From positions 1 to 64,000 of the forward strand of contig JBFMDV010000025.1 of the NCBI GenBank assembly GCA_040753875.1: 64,000 bases of DNA, in the 5' to 3' direction. Of this stretch, positions 63,654-64,000 are shown piece by piece. The notes below the pieces were generated by a model. The model searched no databases. It saw only the letters and a list, made by a program, of their open reading frames with translations, and was not told where the DNA came from. Numbering within the stretch: position 1 is the stretch's first letter; the number at the start of each line of letters is the position of its first letter. This stretch comes from Candidatus Zixiibacteriota bacterium (GTDB taxonomy: Bacteria > Zixibacteria > MSB-5A5 > GN15 > FEB-12). The position numbers were made by a program, and so were the translations under genes.

Positions 63654-63724
63654 CGCACCTAACAGGTGCGCCTCCCCTTTGTTCGGTCAGGTCCTGCGAC
63701 GCCGCGAGCGTCGTGTGACCTGAC
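63654..63724. repeat. Hairpin-rich segment after valS
   Basis: Two stem-loops: CGCACCT/AGGTGCG (63654-63660 and 63664-63670), and GTCAGGTC/GACCTGAC (63686-63693 and 63717-63724) with inner CGACGC/GCGTCG. The first may act as the valS terminator; T content behind it is modest. Confidence 0.5.
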
Positions 63725-64000
63725 GGTCCCGCCCTCATTCCGCCGTAAGCCCTCCATTCCTCACGTTCGTCATTGCGAGCCCCGCTTCGAGCGGGGCGTG
63801 GCAATCTCGTTCCGTTGTAAGGCGGCAGACTGCCCACCATGTACGGTGGACCGACTGACCGAGGCGTCATTCCGAGAAGGCCCGCGCTTCGCGGACCGAC
63901 GAGGAATCTGTCACGCACATCCATGCACACCTTGACGTGTCAGCGCATTCTCGCCGTCGTCGGATTGTCACGTCGTCCGCCTTCGGCGGACTCCTCACAA
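63725..64000. other. Intergenic end region with several repeat-type hairpins
   Basis: No gene seen from 63645 to the end. Besides the copy at 63771, CATTCCGAG (63868-63876) and GAGGAATCTG (63901-63910) mark a second repeat type around a GC-rich core, and GTCCGCC/GGCGGAC (63975-63991) is a perfect seven-base stem with loop TTC. Open frames here only translate the repeats. Confidence 0.5.
63771..63809. repeat. Dispersed repeat copy with CATTGCGAG ... GTGGCAATCTCG
   Basis: CATTGCGAGCCCCGC, loop TTCGA, GCGGGGCGTGGCAATCTCG. CCCCGC/GCGGGG and ATTGC/GCAAT form a two-part stem. Same ends as the copy at 50964-51020. Confidence 0.6.

Noticed and set aside
63631-63930. 99-codon minus-strand frame at the window end
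   Set aside because: It translates hairpin repeats (RPARSGARNDE-type product), a well-known artefact.
1-64000. CRISPR arrays, rRNA or tRNA genes
   Set aside because: No regularly spaced direct repeats, no rRNA cores and no cloverleaf with CCA-type end were noticed by eye; a tRNAscan or Rfam search was not possible here.

Overview
The window reads as a piece of chromosome from a Gram-negative bacterium: it encodes outer-membrane barrels, lipoproteins, a periplasm-spanning secretion system and outer-membrane-type CsgG proteins. GC content is moderately high and Shine-Dalgarno sites are usually clear. The Hcp/TssD protein resembles the Bacteroidota-type (T6SSiii) tube protein, and the general gene style suggests an uncultured lineage of the Bacteroidota/Gemmatimonadota/Zixibacteria (FCB) side of the tree. 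That placement is inference only. There is no rRNA, tRNA or CRISPR array that I can see.

Left part (1-19400): the end of an IS element, then housekeeping and metabolic genes. These are coaX, a TM2 protein, a DUF116 protein, acetyltransferases, a two-gene bd-like oxidoreductase whose first subunit carries two c-type haem domains, two exported thioredoxin-fold proteins, dnaE, an M1 peptidase, a LysE-type exporter, a methyltransferase, and a small beta-oxidation/butyryl-CoA set (enoyl-CoA hydratase, 3-hydroxyacyl-CoA dehydrogenase, acyl-CoA dehydrogenase).

Middle left (19400-26820): a short exported eight-cysteine peptide with its own promoter and terminator, a membrane-anchored thioredoxin, hypF-hypC-hypD without a hydrogenase, and a MarR regulator with a perfect inverted repeat in front of it. 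The regulator precedes an S41 peptidase split by a -1 frame change that falls on a canonical slippery heptamer.

Core (26967-50926): an uninterrupted plus-strand block of a type VI secretion system. The first half is a cargo cassette: PAAR protein, OmpA/metzincin-like protein, beta-propeller, Eag/DcrB-type chaperone, Ig-like carrier protein, a possible caspase-fold protein and a lipoprotein. The second half starts at a good sigma70-type promoter and carries the machine: a ClpV ATPase split into two genes, TssB, TssC, Hcp, VgrG, TssE, TssF, TssG, TssK, a TssL-like tail-anchored protein, a short TssM-like GTPase with one membrane helix, and an exported protein. A 14-bp-stem terminator ends the block. 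TssA and TssJ are not visible. The split ATPase, reduced membrane complex and unusual cargo make this the best candidate for an undescribed variant.

Right part (51132-64000): a minus-strand block encodes a cohesin-like lipoprotein, a barrel, two CsgG/TPR proteins and a PEGA-domain Ser/Thr kinase, possibly an envelope or regulatory partner of the secretion system. It is followed by another barrel, mazG, valS behind a near-consensus promoter, and a hairpin-rich intergenic repeat region that runs off the end.
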